Assembly (NCBI GenBank): GCA_017744415.1 | Contig: JAGIBJ010000068.1 | Coordinates: 1-44,181 of the forward strand | Source of the DNA: Solirubrobacteraceae bacterium | Lineage (GTDB): Bacteria; Actinomycetota; Thermoleophilia; Solirubrobacterales; Solirubrobacteraceae | Direction of reading: 5' to 3' | Length of the DNA stretch: 44,181 bases | Shown here: in pieces, positions 22,277 through 31,150 of the stretch | How positions within the stretch are numbered: the first letter of the stretch is position 1 | How the letters are laid out: each line of letters begins with the position of its first letter | Program-made: the position numbers and the translations under genes | The notes under the pieces: model-generated | Told to the model about the DNA's origin: nothing | The model's input: only the letters and a program-made list of their open reading frames with translations | The model's database searches: none

Positions 22277-24487
22277 ATGACGACCATGCCCATCCCAGAG
22301 CCAGGGGAACCGGGGCGCCCAGTGAATGATCTCCAGGCGCGCCTCGACGCGGCCCTGACGATCGACGATCGCCCGCGTCCCACGTTGGTCGACGGCCCGC
22401 GGCGCGACATCGATGCTGCCGCCATCAATCGGCTCGCCGGCGACGAGGCTACCTTCGCGGTGCAGGTGCTCGATGCGATCCCGGGCGTGCTCGTCACCAT
22501 CCTCGACCGCGACGGGCGCATCATCTCGCTGCGCACGCGCGAGGAGGTGCTCCCCGGCCGATCGTCAGCCGAGCTCATCGGGCGGCGGCTCATCGACGAG
22601 CTCCCCAAGGCGGAGGGCGCCGCACTGAGCGCCGCCCACGCCCAGGCCCTCCACGGGATCGAGCAGTCGTTCCGCCTCACGGTCCCCGCCGAGGGGGGCC
22701 AGCGCGTGCTCGACATCACGACCGGTCCGCTGCACACCGGCCCCGTTGGCCAGCAGGAGATCGCGGGGGTCGTGGCCGTCGCACGGGACGTGACCGACCT
22801 CGTCCGCGCGCAGGATCGCCTCACCGCCACCGTCGACCGCTTCCGCACCGTCTTCCGCAAAGCGCCGCTCCCGATGGCGATGCTCGCTCCGAGCGGCGCG
22901 ATCTCCGAGGTCAACGATGAGTTCGCCGCGCTCGTCGGCCGCAGCCGCAACAGCCTGCTGAGCCGCTACCTCGTGCAACTGATCGACGCGCGCGACCGCG
23001 AGGCCGTCGAGGCGGTGCTGCCCAGCGTCACCGCGGGCACGCTCGAGAGCACGTCGATCGACGTCCGTCTCCAGTCGACCGACGAAGTTCAGGCGTTCTG
23101 CGAACTCCACCTCACGGCGCGCGATCCCAGCGACCCGCAGAGCAACGTGATCGTGCAGCTCGTCGACCGCAGCGAGCGCCAGCGCCACGACGCGCAGCTG
23201 CGCTATCTGGCCGGGCACGACAGTCTCACCGGCCTCCTCAACCGGGCGACGTTCGAGGAGGCGCTCGAGGCGCACCTCGAGAACTGCGCGCGATTCGGAT
23301 ACGAGGGCGCGATGCTGCTCGTCGACATCGACCACTTCCGGCAGGTGAACGACGTCCACGGGCGCGCCGCCGGCGATCGCCAGCTCGTGGAGCTCACCGG
23401 CCTGCTGCAACGCGGGCTGGGCGGTTCGGCCGTCGTCGCGCGGCTCGAGCGGGACGAGTTCGCGGTGCTCATCACCGACGGCGACCGGACGGCGGCGCTG
23501 CAATCGGGCGAGCGCCTCAGGGCGACGGCCCACGACCACGCGCGTGCCGCGCGGGCGACGCGACGGCCCACCTTCACCCTCTCGATCGGTGTCGCGCCGA
23601 TCACCCCGGAGACCGTCACCCCGGCCGATGTGATCGTGCTCGCCGAGCACGCCGTCGCCCGTGCGAAGCACAACGGCCGCGACCGCGTGCTCGCACCCGA
23701 GCTCGTGATCCCGGAGCGCGACGGCAAGATCGCCCGGCCGTCGCAGACCGCGATCGGCCGCCTGCGCGCCGCGATCCGCGAAGAGCGGTTCGAGCTCCAC
23801 GCCCAGCCGATCGTGCGGCTCGCCGACGACGCCGTCTCGCAGTACGAGCTCCTCGTGCGGATGCGCGACGAGGACGGCGACCTCGTGCCGCCCGGCGCGT
23901 TCCTGCCGCTCGCCGAGCACTACGGCCTGGTCGGCGAGATCGACGCGTGGGTGGCCCGCACCGCCGTGTCGGCGCTCACCAAGGTCGAGCGCGACGTGCT
24001 CTTCCAGCTCAACCTCTCCGGCCGCTCGCTCGGGCACCCCGCGCTGCTCGACGGCATCGCCGAGGGGCTGCGATCGCACTCGGTGGCGGCAAAGCGGCTC
24101 GTCTTCGAGCTCACCGAGACAGCGGCGATCGCCAACCTCCCGCTCGCCGCGGCGTTCGCGGAGCGCCTCCGCGGCCTGGGCTGCGAGCTCGCCCTCGACG
24201 ACTTCGGGATCGGCTTCGGCGGCCTGCAATACCTCAAGCACCTGCCGTGCAGCTACGTGAAGATCGACGGCGAGTTCATCGCCGGCGTCGCGAGGAGCCC
24301 GACCGATCAGGTGATCCTCGACGGCATCCTGCAAATCACGCGCCGGCTCGGTGTGAAGACCGTGGCCGAGTTCGTCGGCGACGACGCGTGCCTCGCGCAC
24401 CTGCGCGACGTGGGGGTCGACTTCGCGCAGGGGTTCTACCTCGGGCGCCCCCAGCCGCTCACCAAGCTGCTCACGCGGCTCGCCTGA
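22277..24487 (+). CDS. PAS-PAS-GGDEF-EAL c-di-GMP signalling protein
   Basis: 736 residues from the ATG at 22277 (an in-frame ATG at 22286 is also possible). Two PAS-like sensor domains lie at about 50-165 and 175-300, and no membrane segment is seen. The GGDEF domain (about 305-470) keeps HDSLTGLLNR and LLVDIDHFRQVND. Its signature, however, is ERDEF (391-395), with both glycines lost, so cyclase activity is unlikely. The EAL domain (about 485-730) retains the catalytic set: ELLVR from Glu524, NLSG, FELTET, LDDFGIGF, VKIDG and VAEFV. It is therefore probably a c-di-GMP phosphodiesterase controlled by PAS signals and possibly by GTP bound to the dead GGDEF (inference). It converges on pabBC. 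Confidence 0.9.
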   Translation: MTTMPIPEPGEPGRPVNDLQARLDAALTIDDRPRPTLVDGPRRDIDAAAINRLAGDEATFAVQVLDAIPGVLVTILDRDGRIISLRTREEVLPGRSSAELIGRRLIDELPKAEGAALSAAHAQALHGIEQSFRLTVPAEGGQRVLDITTGPLHTGPVGQQEIAGVVAVARDVTDLVRAQDRLTATVDRFRTVFRKAPLPMAMLAPSGAISEVNDEFAALVGRSRNSLLSRYLVQLIDARDREAVEAVLPSVTAGTLESTSIDVRLQSTDEVQAFCELHLTARDPSDPQSNVIVQLVDRSERQRHDAQLRYLAGHDSLTGLLNRATFEEALEAHLENCARFGYEGAMLLVDIDHFRQVNDVHGRAAGDRQLVELTGLLQRGLGGSAVVARLERDEFAVLITDGDRTAALQSGERLRATAHDHARAARATRRPTFTLSIGVAPITPETVTPADVIVLAEHAVARAKHNGRDRVLAPELVIPERDGKIARPSQTAIGRLRAAIREERFELHAQPIVRLADDAVSQYELLVRMRDEDGDLVPPGAFLPLAEHYGLVGEIDAWVARTAVSALTKVERDVLFQLNLSGRSLGHPALLDGIAEGLRSHSVAAKRLVFELTETAAIANLPLAAAFAERLRGLGCELALDDFGIGFGGLQYLKHLPCSYVKIDGEFIAGVARSPTDQVILDGILQITRRLGVKTVAEFVGDDACLAHLRDVGVDFAQGFYLGRPQPLTKLLTRLA

Positions 24488-24501
24488 CGCCCCGGGGCGT
24501 C
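24486..24501. terminator. 16-bp perfect palindrome between convergent genes
   Basis: GACGCCCCGGGGCGTC overlaps the TGA stop of the GGDEF-EAL gene and lies 5 bases beyond the pabBC stop on the other strand. It is a likely bidirectional terminator without a T-tract. Confidence 0.5.
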
Positions 24502-24506
24502 GCTGC

Positions 24507-26615
24507 TCAGAGCAACGCGCCGAGCTCGCCGGCGAGCGCGATCGCGCGGTCGACGACGGCGGGCGGCGAGATCGGGAGACGCGCAGGCGTGAGGCCGCGC
24601 GCGCTCGAGAGGAGAAGCGGGCGTTCGGCGACGTCGCCGAGCATCACGCCGCGCAGCGAACGCGTGCGGCCAGGGGCCGCCATGAGGAGCTCGGCGCGCG
24701 CGATGCCGGGGAGGATGCGGCCGTCGGCCTGCGGGGTGCAGAGGTGGCCGTCGGCGTCTTCCCACCAGACGTTGGCCCAGCCGGCCTCGAGCAGGGCGCC
24801 GTCACGGTCGACGAGGAGCGGTGTGCCCCCGAGCGCGGCGGTGGCGTCGTCGACGAGCCGGCGGTCGCGCCACTTGTGCGGGCCGAGGCCGCCGGGGACG
24901 ACGAACGGCACGAGGAGCACCGCGGCGCCGGAGGCGGAGGAGAACGGGACGACCTCGACGAGCGCGTCACGATCGGGAGCCAGCTCGATTCGCAGCCTGC
25001 CGTCGGCGGCGCCTTCCAGCGCGACCTCGATCCGGCCGGCGAGATCGGCGGGCACGGGGAGGCCGAGCGCGGCGGCCGAGTTGCGGAGCCGCTCGAGGTG
25101 CTGCACGAGCCGCTGCGGTCTTCCGGCGCGGATGCCGACCGTCTCGATGAGCCCAGCGGTCGGGTCGGGTCGGCTGGCGGCCGACGGCAGCCACGCGATG
25201 TCGCTCACCGGGTTGGCATCGTCGTCGGCCTCCCCCACCACGCGCGACCCGCACGCGTGCACGAGCGCTGCCGCTTTGCCGAGCGCCTCGTCGAGCTCGG
25301 CCTGCGGCTGCGAATCGCTGACGATCCCGCCGCCGACGCCGATCCACGCACGCTCGCCGTCGACCTCGAGCGTGCGGATCGTGACCGCGAGATCGAGGCC
25401 GCACACCGGTGAGAGCAGGCCATGCGCGCCCGTATAGGCCTCGCGGCCCGTTGGCTCCACGGCAGCGATCACGCGTTGCGCCTGCACCTTCGGAGCACCG
25501 GTCACCGAGCCCGGTGGGAAGGTCGCTTTCACGAGCCGGCCGTCGCCAAAGCCCTCGTGGAGGGTGCCGCGCACGCTGCTCACGAGGTGCCAGACGCCCG
25601 CATGCGGCTGGGCGATCGGCTCGAGATCCGGCCGGATCGAGCCGTAGTCGCAGACGCGCCCGAGGTCGTTGCGCATGAGGTCGACGATCATCACGTGCTC
25701 GGCACGGTCCTTCGCGGACTCCAACAGGCGCGCGGCGATCGGATCCGCCGCCGGGTCGCTACCCGAGCCGGGCGGGCGGGGCAGCGTGCCTTTGATCGGG
25801 CCCGTGGTCACCTCACGGCCGCGCCGGCGGAGGAACAGCTCGGGCGACGCCGACAGGATCGCTCGGCCGTCGCCGTCCGTGATCCAGCCGCCGTACCACG
25901 GGTCGGTGCGGGTGAGCACGGCCTCCACGAGGCCAGCCAGCTCGCCCTCGAGGCGGCCGTCGAGGCGCAGGCAGACGTTGGCCTGGAAGAGCTCGCCGGC
26001 GCGGATCCGCTCGATCGTCTCGGCAACGGCCGCCCGGTGCGCGGCACCGCCGGCCACATCACGCATCGGCCCGAGCGCACCGGCGGGCGGCGTGGGCGAC
26101 GCGTCGTCGAGCCGGGTGCGCCAGCGCTCGGCGACCAGGTCGAGGTCGTGCTCGTCGGCGTGGGCCGGCAGCAGCGCCTCGACCCACCACTCGCCGTGCT
26201 CGTCGCGGCGGAGCACGTCGTCGAACCATGCGAGCTGCGTCGCGGCACCGGCGGTCGGGCGCGGCGGCTGCGGGCCGAGCGTGCGCTCGATCGAACGAGC
26301 GAGGTCGAAGCCGAGCCAGCCGACGTAGCCTCCGCCGATCGCACCCGGAGGTACCTCGCCGCCGAGCCGCTCGACGGCATCGAGCGCAGCGAACGGCACC
26401 TCGTGGGCGGGCAGCGTGAACGACGGCTCGGCGCCGGCCACCAGCACGCGCGCCGCCGGCTCGGCGCCCTCCGGCAGCCCCCAGCGCCCGGCGAGCACGA
26501 AGCCTCGGCCACACGCCTGGACAGCCGCGACGACCCGCCCGAGGGCGGGGTCGCGCTCGAGCCGGCACCGGCGCAGCACGAGCCCGGTGCGAGCTGGCGC
26601 TGCGGCGAGTGCCAT
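24507..26615 (-). CDS. pabBC: Aminodeoxychorismate synthase I / 4-amino-4-deoxychorismate lyase fusion
   Basis: 702 residues from the ATG at 26615, with GGGAG just upstream; longer starts run through the topB coding region in another frame. Residues 1 to about 455 are the chorismate-binding PabB domain, with GPIKGTLPRP, SAKDRAEHVMIVDLMRNDLG, FPPGSVTGAPK and IGVGGGIVSDS. Residues about 485-700 are a class IV PLP aminotransferase-fold lyase (PabC). Its catalytic Lys lies in GGLGPHKWRDRR, with ILPGIAR nearby. Such fusions make 4-aminobenzoate for folate from aminodeoxychorismate; the glutaminase PabA must come from elsewhere. The gene begins 14 bases after topB on the same strand, so co-transcription is likely. 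Confidence 0.92.
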   Translation of the reverse strand: MALAAAPARTGLVLRRCRLERDPALGRVVAAVQACGRGFVLAGRWGLPEGAEPAARVLVAGAEPSFTLPAHEVPFAALDAVERLGGEVPPGAIGGGYVGWLGFDLARSIERTLGPQPPRPTAGAATQLAWFDDVLRRDEHGEWWVEALLPAHADEHDLDLVAERWRTRLDDASPTPPAGALGPMRDVAGGAAHRAAVAETIERIRAGELFQANVCLRLDGRLEGELAGLVEAVLTRTDPWYGGWITDGDGRAILSASPELFLRRRGREVTTGPIKGTLPRPPGSGSDPAADPIAARLLESAKDRAEHVMIVDLMRNDLGRVCDYGSIRPDLEPIAQPHAGVWHLVSSVRGTLHEGFGDGRLVKATFPPGSVTGAPKVQAQRVIAAVEPTGREAYTGAHGLLSPVCGLDLAVTIRTLEVDGERAWIGVGGGIVSDSQPQAELDEALGKAAALVHACGSRVVGEADDDANPVSDIAWLPSAASRPDPTAGLIETVGIRAGRPQRLVQHLERLRNSAAALGLPVPADLAGRIEVALEGAADGRLRIELAPDRDALVEVVPFSSASGAAVLLVPFVVPGGLGPHKWRDRRLVDDATAALGGTPLLVDRDGALLEAGWANVWWEDADGHLCTPQADGRILPGIARAELLMAAPGRTRSLRGVMLGDVAERPLLLSSARGLTPARLPISPPAVVDRAIALAGELGALL

Positions 26616-26629
26616 CGCTCCCGCCCTCG

Positions 26630-28879
26630 TCAGGCGGCCTGCGCCTCGGCCGCGTTCTCGGCCGTGACGTCGGTGGCAGGAGGCTTCTCGCCTTCCTTTG
26701 CCCAGGCCTCGTCGAACTCCGTGCGCCAGCGGCCCTCTTCGTTCTGCATCAGCGCGAGGCGGGCGCGGAACGGGCGGCCCGAGCGGCCACGGAAGCCGGT
26801 CACCTGCTGGGCCGTGCGCGAGTAGCGGATCAGCTCGCGCACCACCTGCGCGCTGAGCGTCTTGCCGGCCTTCGCCTTCCAGATCACGAAACCGCAACCT
26901 GGATCCTCGCGGCTCCAGCAGGAGTAGCCCTTGCGGTTCTCGATGATGTCCTGGCCGCACACGGGGCACGGCCCGAGGTTCGCACGCGGGATCCGCACGT
27001 CCTTGAGGTTCTCGTCGAGCTCGAGGACGGTCTTCTCGGCGAATTTCGCGATGTCGCCCATGAAGGCCTCGCGGCGGTCTTCGCCGGCCTCGATCGCGGC
27101 CAGGCGCTTCTCCCACTCGCCGGTGAGCCCGGGCGAGGTGAGGAGGTTCTCGCCGAGCAGCCGGATCACGTTCGTGCCCTTCTCGGTGACGACCAGGGCG
27201 CGGCCGTCGCGCTCCACGTAGCCGACGTCGATCAGGCGCTCGATGATCGCCGCGCGGGTGGCCGGCGTGCCGATGCCCGACTCCTTCATCGCCTCACGGG
27301 CGGCGTCGTCGTCGACGAGCTTGCCCGCCGTCTCCATGGCGCCCAGGAGCGAAGCATCGGAGTAGCGCCGCGGCGGCTTGGTCTCCTTCTCGAGGCTCTC
27401 GACGTGCTCGACGTTCGCCTGCTCGCCCTTCTCGAGCTTCGGCAGGGTCTGATCCTTGCCGGCGTCATCGTCGTCCTTGTCGGCGTTGCCCTCCGGCATC
27501 TCGCCGTAGACGCCGCGCCAGCCGGCCTCGACGAGCACGCGGCCGCGGGTACGGAAAACGTGCGCGAGCACCTCGTTGCTCGGGGCCGTGGGGGCCTCGA
27601 CGGTGGTCTCGACGCGCGTGTTCTCGAACACGGCGACCGGGTGGAACACCGCAAGGAAACGGCGGCTCACGAGGTCGTAGATGCGGCGCTCGTCGTCGCC
27701 CATCTTGTCGACGGGGTGCGTGGCGTCGGTCGGGATGATCGCGTGGTGATCGCCGACCTTCTCGTCGTCGACGACGCGCGCCAGCGGCAGCTCAGGCAGG
27801 GCCTGCACGTACTGGGCGGCCTTCTTGAACTCCGCGCGCTCCTCGAGCCGCGCCGCGACCGGCTTGAGCTCGGGGATCATGTCGCTCGTGAGGTAGCGAG
27901 AGTTGGTCCTCGGGTAGGTGAGGGCCTTGTGCTCCTCGTAGAGCTTCTGCGCCGCAGCGAGGGTGCGGCGGGCGGAGAAGCCGAAGCGCGTGTTGGCGTC
28001 ACGCTGCAGCGACGTGAGGTCGTAGAGCATCGGCGCGATCTCTTTGCGCGTCGTCTTCTCGAGCTTGGTGATCTCGCCGCGTCCGTCCTTCACGGCGGCG
28101 GCGATCGCCTCGGCCTCCTCGGCCGTCTTCAAGCGCGGCTCGGCGCCCTGGTGGAGGCGTCCCTCGTAGCCGCGGTTGTCATCGGTGCGGAACTTCGCGT
28201 CGACGAGCCAGTAAGGCTCGGGCACGAACGCGGCGATCTCCTCCTCGCGCTTGGCGAGGATGGCGAGGGTCGGCGTCTGCACGCGGCCGAGGCTCACGGC
28301 ACCGTCGAACGAGCTGCGCAGCCGGATGGTCGCGGCGCGCGTCGCGTTCATGCCGACGATCCAGTCGGCCTCGGAGCGGCTGCGCGCAGCCTCCTCGAGG
28401 GTCTGGAGATCGGCGGCTGGGCGGAGGTTCGCGAACGCCTCCTCCATGGCGGCCTTGGTCATCGACGAGAGCCAGAGGCGCTGCACCTTGAGCCCGCGCT
28501 TGGCGGCGCCGGCCTTCTCGTAGAGGTAGGCGAAGATGAGCTCGCCCTCGCGCCCGGCATCGCAAGCGTTGATGACGGTGTCGACGTCGTCCTGCTTGAG
28601 GAGCTTCGTCACCACGCTCATCTGCTTCTTGCTGCGCTCGTCGCGCACCACGAGCTTGAAGGCGGGCGGCACGATCGGCAGGTCGGCCATGCGCCACTTC
28701 TTGAACTGGTCGCCGTACTCCTCGGGCTCGGCCAGCTGCACGAGGTGGCCCACGGCCCACGTGATCGTGTGGTCGGGGCCCTCGAGGTAGCCCTCCTGCT
28801 TCTGCCACGGCCCGGGCAGGACGCGGGAGATGTCGCGTCCGACGGACGGCTTCTCGGCAATGACGAGGGTTCGGCTCAC
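26630..28879 (-). CDS. topB: DNA topoisomerase III (type IA)
   Basis: 749 residues from the GTG at 28879, where SRTLVIAEKPSVGRDI begins the Toprim domain; longer upstream starts are Arg-rich and unlike the family. DAGREGE carries the metal-binding acidic residues, TVINACDAGREGELIF is typical of TopB, and SLGRVQTPTL is conserved. The catalytic tyrosine is Tyr329 in YPRTNSRYL. The C-terminus carries a four-Cys zinc module (CPVCG...CW...GCGF). An acidic, Lys/Asp-rich insert lies in the 450-500 region. It relaxes and decatenates single-strand-containing DNA. A TACGCT hexamer lies 9 bases before the start. Topoisomerase III is patchily distributed in actinobacteria. Confidence 0.92.
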   Translation of the reverse strand: MSRTLVIAEKPSVGRDISRVLPGPWQKQEGYLEGPDHTITWAVGHLVQLAEPEEYGDQFKKWRMADLPIVPPAFKLVVRDERSKKQMSVVTKLLKQDDVDTVINACDAGREGELIFAYLYEKAGAAKRGLKVQRLWLSSMTKAAMEEAFANLRPAADLQTLEEAARSRSEADWIVGMNATRAATIRLRSSFDGAVSLGRVQTPTLAILAKREEEIAAFVPEPYWLVDAKFRTDDNRGYEGRLHQGAEPRLKTAEEAEAIAAAVKDGRGEITKLEKTTRKEIAPMLYDLTSLQRDANTRFGFSARRTLAAAQKLYEEHKALTYPRTNSRYLTSDMIPELKPVAARLEERAEFKKAAQYVQALPELPLARVVDDEKVGDHHAIIPTDATHPVDKMGDDERRIYDLVSRRFLAVFHPVAVFENTRVETTVEAPTAPSNEVLAHVFRTRGRVLVEAGWRGVYGEMPEGNADKDDDDAGKDQTLPKLEKGEQANVEHVESLEKETKPPRRYSDASLLGAMETAGKLVDDDAAREAMKESGIGTPATRAAIIERLIDVGYVERDGRALVVTEKGTNVIRLLGENLLTSPGLTGEWEKRLAAIEAGEDRREAFMGDIAKFAEKTVLELDENLKDVRIPRANLGPCPVCGQDIIENRKGYSCWSREDPGCGFVIWKAKAGKTLSAQVVRELIRYSRTAQQVTGFRGRSGRPFRARLALMQNEEGRWRTEFDEAWAKEGEKPPATDVTAENAAEAQAA

Positions 28880-28888
28880 AGCGCCGCC

Positions 28889-28894
28889 AGCGTA
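28889..28894 (-). promoter_or_regulatory. -10 hexamer TACGCT for topB
   Basis: TACGCT on the minus strand is 9 bases before the GTG at 28879. It predicts a leaderless or nearly leaderless topB-pabBC transcript. Confidence 0.5.
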
Positions 28895-29033
28895 GCGCGG
28901 GCGGCGCGGCAACGTGCGGCGGGAGGTCCGGACAAGGCGCCGCATCGCACATCGACCCTTCGGAACGGCGTCAGGCGCGCCGGGGCGCAGGCGTGCGACG
29001 TTGCACCCGCCTCGCGCGCCATGATAAGGCGAG

Positions 29034-30815
29034 GTGACTACCCGCTCCCAACCCGAGGGCCGACCGGCGCGGCGGCACCTGCCGTCCAGCGCCGCTGCGA
29101 AGCGCCGCAGGCGCCGGCGCCTGCTCGTCCCGTTCGGGATGGCGCTGGTCGGGGTCGGGCTCGTAGCCGGCGCCCTCGCGATCACGGGTGCCGACGATCG
29201 CCTCGACGTGGCCGAGCGCTACGGCGTCGCCTGGGCGAAGGGCGACTACGCCAACCTCTACCAGCTGATCTCTGCCAGCGATCGCCGTCACGTCACGGTT
29301 GAGCGGTTCGCCGAGCTGCAGCAGCAGGCGCGCCAGACCGCGACCGTCGAGCGCATCGACGTGGGCGTGCCGGTGAAGGCCGACGGGGATCGCGTCCGCC
29401 TGCCCGTCCGGCTCACCACCGAGATGTTCGGGCAGCTGCGCGGCGAGCTGCTGCTGCCGATGCTCAAGGACGGAGACCAGACGGCGGTGGACTGGTCGCA
29501 GGCCCTCACGTTCCCCGGGCTGAAGACCGGCGAGAAGATGCGGCGCACGACCACGCTCCCGCCGCGCGCCGAGATCCAGGCCGCCGACGGCACCACGCTC
29601 GTCCGCGGCGACAGCGGCAAGCGCACCCCGACGAGCGATGTCGCCCTCGCCTCGATCGTCGGGCAGATGGGCCCGATCCCGGATGCCGAGCGCAGCCAGT
29701 TCCTCGGCGACGGCGTGCCGTCCGACGCGTTCGTCGGCACCACCGGGCTCGAGCGTGTCTTCGAGAAGCGCCTGCGCGGCACGCCCGGGGGCACGCTGTA
29801 CGCCGGTCAGCGGGTGATCGCGAGCACCGAGCCAGAGGCCGGCGAGGCGGTCGTCACCACGATCGTCCCGTCGATCCAGCGGGCTGCCGTCACCGCCCTC
29901 GGCGCGCGGCTCGGCGGCATTGCCGTCGTCAAACCGTCCTCGGGGGCGATCCTCGCGCTGGCGGGCGCGGCGTTCTCCGGGCTCCAGCCCCCCGGGTCGA
30001 CGTTCAAGATCGTCACCGCCACCGCGGCCCTGCGCTTCGACGCCGCGAAGATGTCGTCCACCTACCCGGTGCAGACGTCGACGACCCTCTCCGGCGTCGA
30101 GCTGCAGAACGCCGACGCCGAGGCCTGCGGCGGAACGCTCACGAACTCGTTTGCGCACTCGTGCAACTCGGTGTTCGCGCCGCTCGGTGCGAAGGTCGGT
30201 GGGAAGCACCTCGTCGAGACCGCTGAGGCTTTCGGCTTCAACGATGACCTCGGCATCCCCGGCGCCGCCACCAGTTCGATCCCGACCGCCGACCAGCTCG
30301 GCAACGACGATCTCGTCCTCGGCTCCACAGCCATCGGCCAGGGCCAGGTGCAGGCGACGGCGCTCCAGATGGCGCTCGTCGCCGCGACGATCGGTGAGCG
30401 CGGCGAGCGCCCGAAGCTCTCGCTCGCGAAGGGCGCGGTCGGTGAGCGCGAGCGCGTGATCCCCCGCCAGGTGGCGAGCAACGTGACGAGCATGATGGCC
30501 GCGGTCGTCTCGATCGGCACCGGCGCCGCGGCCAAGGTCGACGGCGTGAAGGTGGCCGGCAAGACAGGCACCGCCGAGCTGCGCACCACCCAGACCACCA
30601 CCGACTGCGATCCCGACAATCCGCCAGCCGGCACCACCGCGTGCCCTGATGAGGACGACGCCTCCGACACCACCGCATGGTTCGCCGGCTTCGCTCCCGC
30701 CGGCTCCCCCAAGGTCGCGATCGCCATCCAGCTCCCCGGTCAGGGCAAGGGCGGCGACACGGCCGCCCCCGTCTTCCGCACCGTCATGACCGCCGCGCTC
30801 AAGTCGCAGAAGTAG
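29034..30815 (+). CDS. Class B penicillin-binding protein (transpeptidase)
   Basis: 593 residues from the GTG at 29034. A cytoplasmic Arg-rich segment and one membrane helix (about 31-52) anchor it. Residues about 55-170 resemble the NTF2-like MecA_N domain (AERYGVAWAKGDYANLYQLI), and a PBP dimerisation domain follows. The transpeptidase domain has Ser322-TFK, Ser376-Cys-Asn and Lys510-TGT, the three active-site motifs. It should cross-link peptidoglycan outside the membrane. An acidic loop bounded by two cysteines (about 524-539) directly follows the KTG motif, which is unusual. The family includes PBP2a and PBP3-like proteins; beta-lactam sensitivity cannot be judged. It is divergent from topB across 154 bases; a CATGAT 8 bases before the GTG could be its -10. 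Confidence 0.9.
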   Translation: MTTRSQPEGRPARRHLPSSAAAKRRRRRRLLVPFGMALVGVGLVAGALAITGADDRLDVAERYGVAWAKGDYANLYQLISASDRRHVTVERFAELQQQARQTATVERIDVGVPVKADGDRVRLPVRLTTEMFGQLRGELLLPMLKDGDQTAVDWSQALTFPGLKTGEKMRRTTTLPPRAEIQAADGTTLVRGDSGKRTPTSDVALASIVGQMGPIPDAERSQFLGDGVPSDAFVGTTGLERVFEKRLRGTPGGTLYAGQRVIASTEPEAGEAVVTTIVPSIQRAAVTALGARLGGIAVVKPSSGAILALAGAAFSGLQPPGSTFKIVTATAALRFDAAKMSSTYPVQTSTTLSGVELQNADAEACGGTLTNSFAHSCNSVFAPLGAKVGGKHLVETAEAFGFNDDLGIPGAATSSIPTADQLGNDDLVLGSTAIGQGQVQATALQMALVAATIGERGERPKLSLAKGAVGERERVIPRQVASNVTSMMAAVVSIGTGAAAKVDGVKVAGKTGTAELRTTQTTTDCDPDNPPAGTTACPDEDDASDTTAWFAGFAPAGSPKVAIAIQLPGQGKGGDTAAPVFRTVMTAALKSQK

Positions 30816-30817
30816 CC

Positions 30818-30896
30818 GGGCGCCGACAGCGGTGGGTTTCCGCGCGCTCCGGGCCACCCGGATCACGCTGGCGAGCGGCGGGGATCGTCGGCGCCC
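30818..30896 (+). other. Branched inverted-repeat element
   Basis: A perfect 10-bp outer stem (30818-30827/30887-30896) begins right after the PBP stop. It encloses three short hairpins: GCGG/CCGC near 30829-30843, CCGGG/CCCGG (30849-30861) and CGCT/AGCG (30866-30877). The order suggests a four-way junction. It lacks a tRNA T-arm. Confidence 0.45.
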
Positions 30897-30925
30897 AGCC
30901 GGGGGGAACGCGTTCTGAAACTTGG

Positions 30926-30949
30926 TGACGGCTCGCCTGACGGCTCGCC
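30926..30949 (+). repeat. Perfect tandem 12-mer in a hairpin loop
   Basis: TGACGGCTCGCC occurs twice back to back. The pair largely forms the loop of an 8-bp hairpin whose stem arms are 30920-30927 and 30951-30958. Confidence 0.7.
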
Positions 30950-30966
30950 CCACCAAGTCGGGATGC

Positions 30967-30985
30967 GCCGCCCGTAACGGGCGGC
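30967..30985 (+). terminator. Hairpin, possible PBP terminator
   Basis: A perfect 8-bp G/C stem (30967-30974/30978-30985) with loop TAA. No T-tract follows. Confidence 0.4.
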
Positions 30986-31043
30986 TGCACGCCTCCGATC
31001 GCCCGCGAGCTGAGGATCCTCAAGCCGGGCGGCCCGGCGACGA

Positions 31044-31074
31044 GCCGCCGCGCCCGAGCCGTCGGGCGGGCGGC
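31044..31074. other. 13-bp G/C hairpin with one-base bulge
   Basis: Stems 31051-31057/31062-31068 (7 bp, loop GCCG) and 31044-31049/31069-31074 (6 bp) are separated by one bulged G at 31050. Confidence 0.55.
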
Positions 31075-31150
31075 GCGGGGGCTCCCCGCCGAACCCCTCG
31101 CTGGAGCTGGCAACCCAAACAAGCGCCGGCGTCGACGACGAGATCAGCGA

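Noticed and set aside
26616-27116. N-terminal extension of the pabBC frame
   Set aside because: Arg/Gly-rich text in the topB coding region; the PabB domain begins after the ATG at 26615, which has a GGGAG.
30818-30896. tRNA-like cloverleaf
   Set aside because: A 10-bp outer stem, no GTTCRA T-arm and no anticodon arm of normal size.
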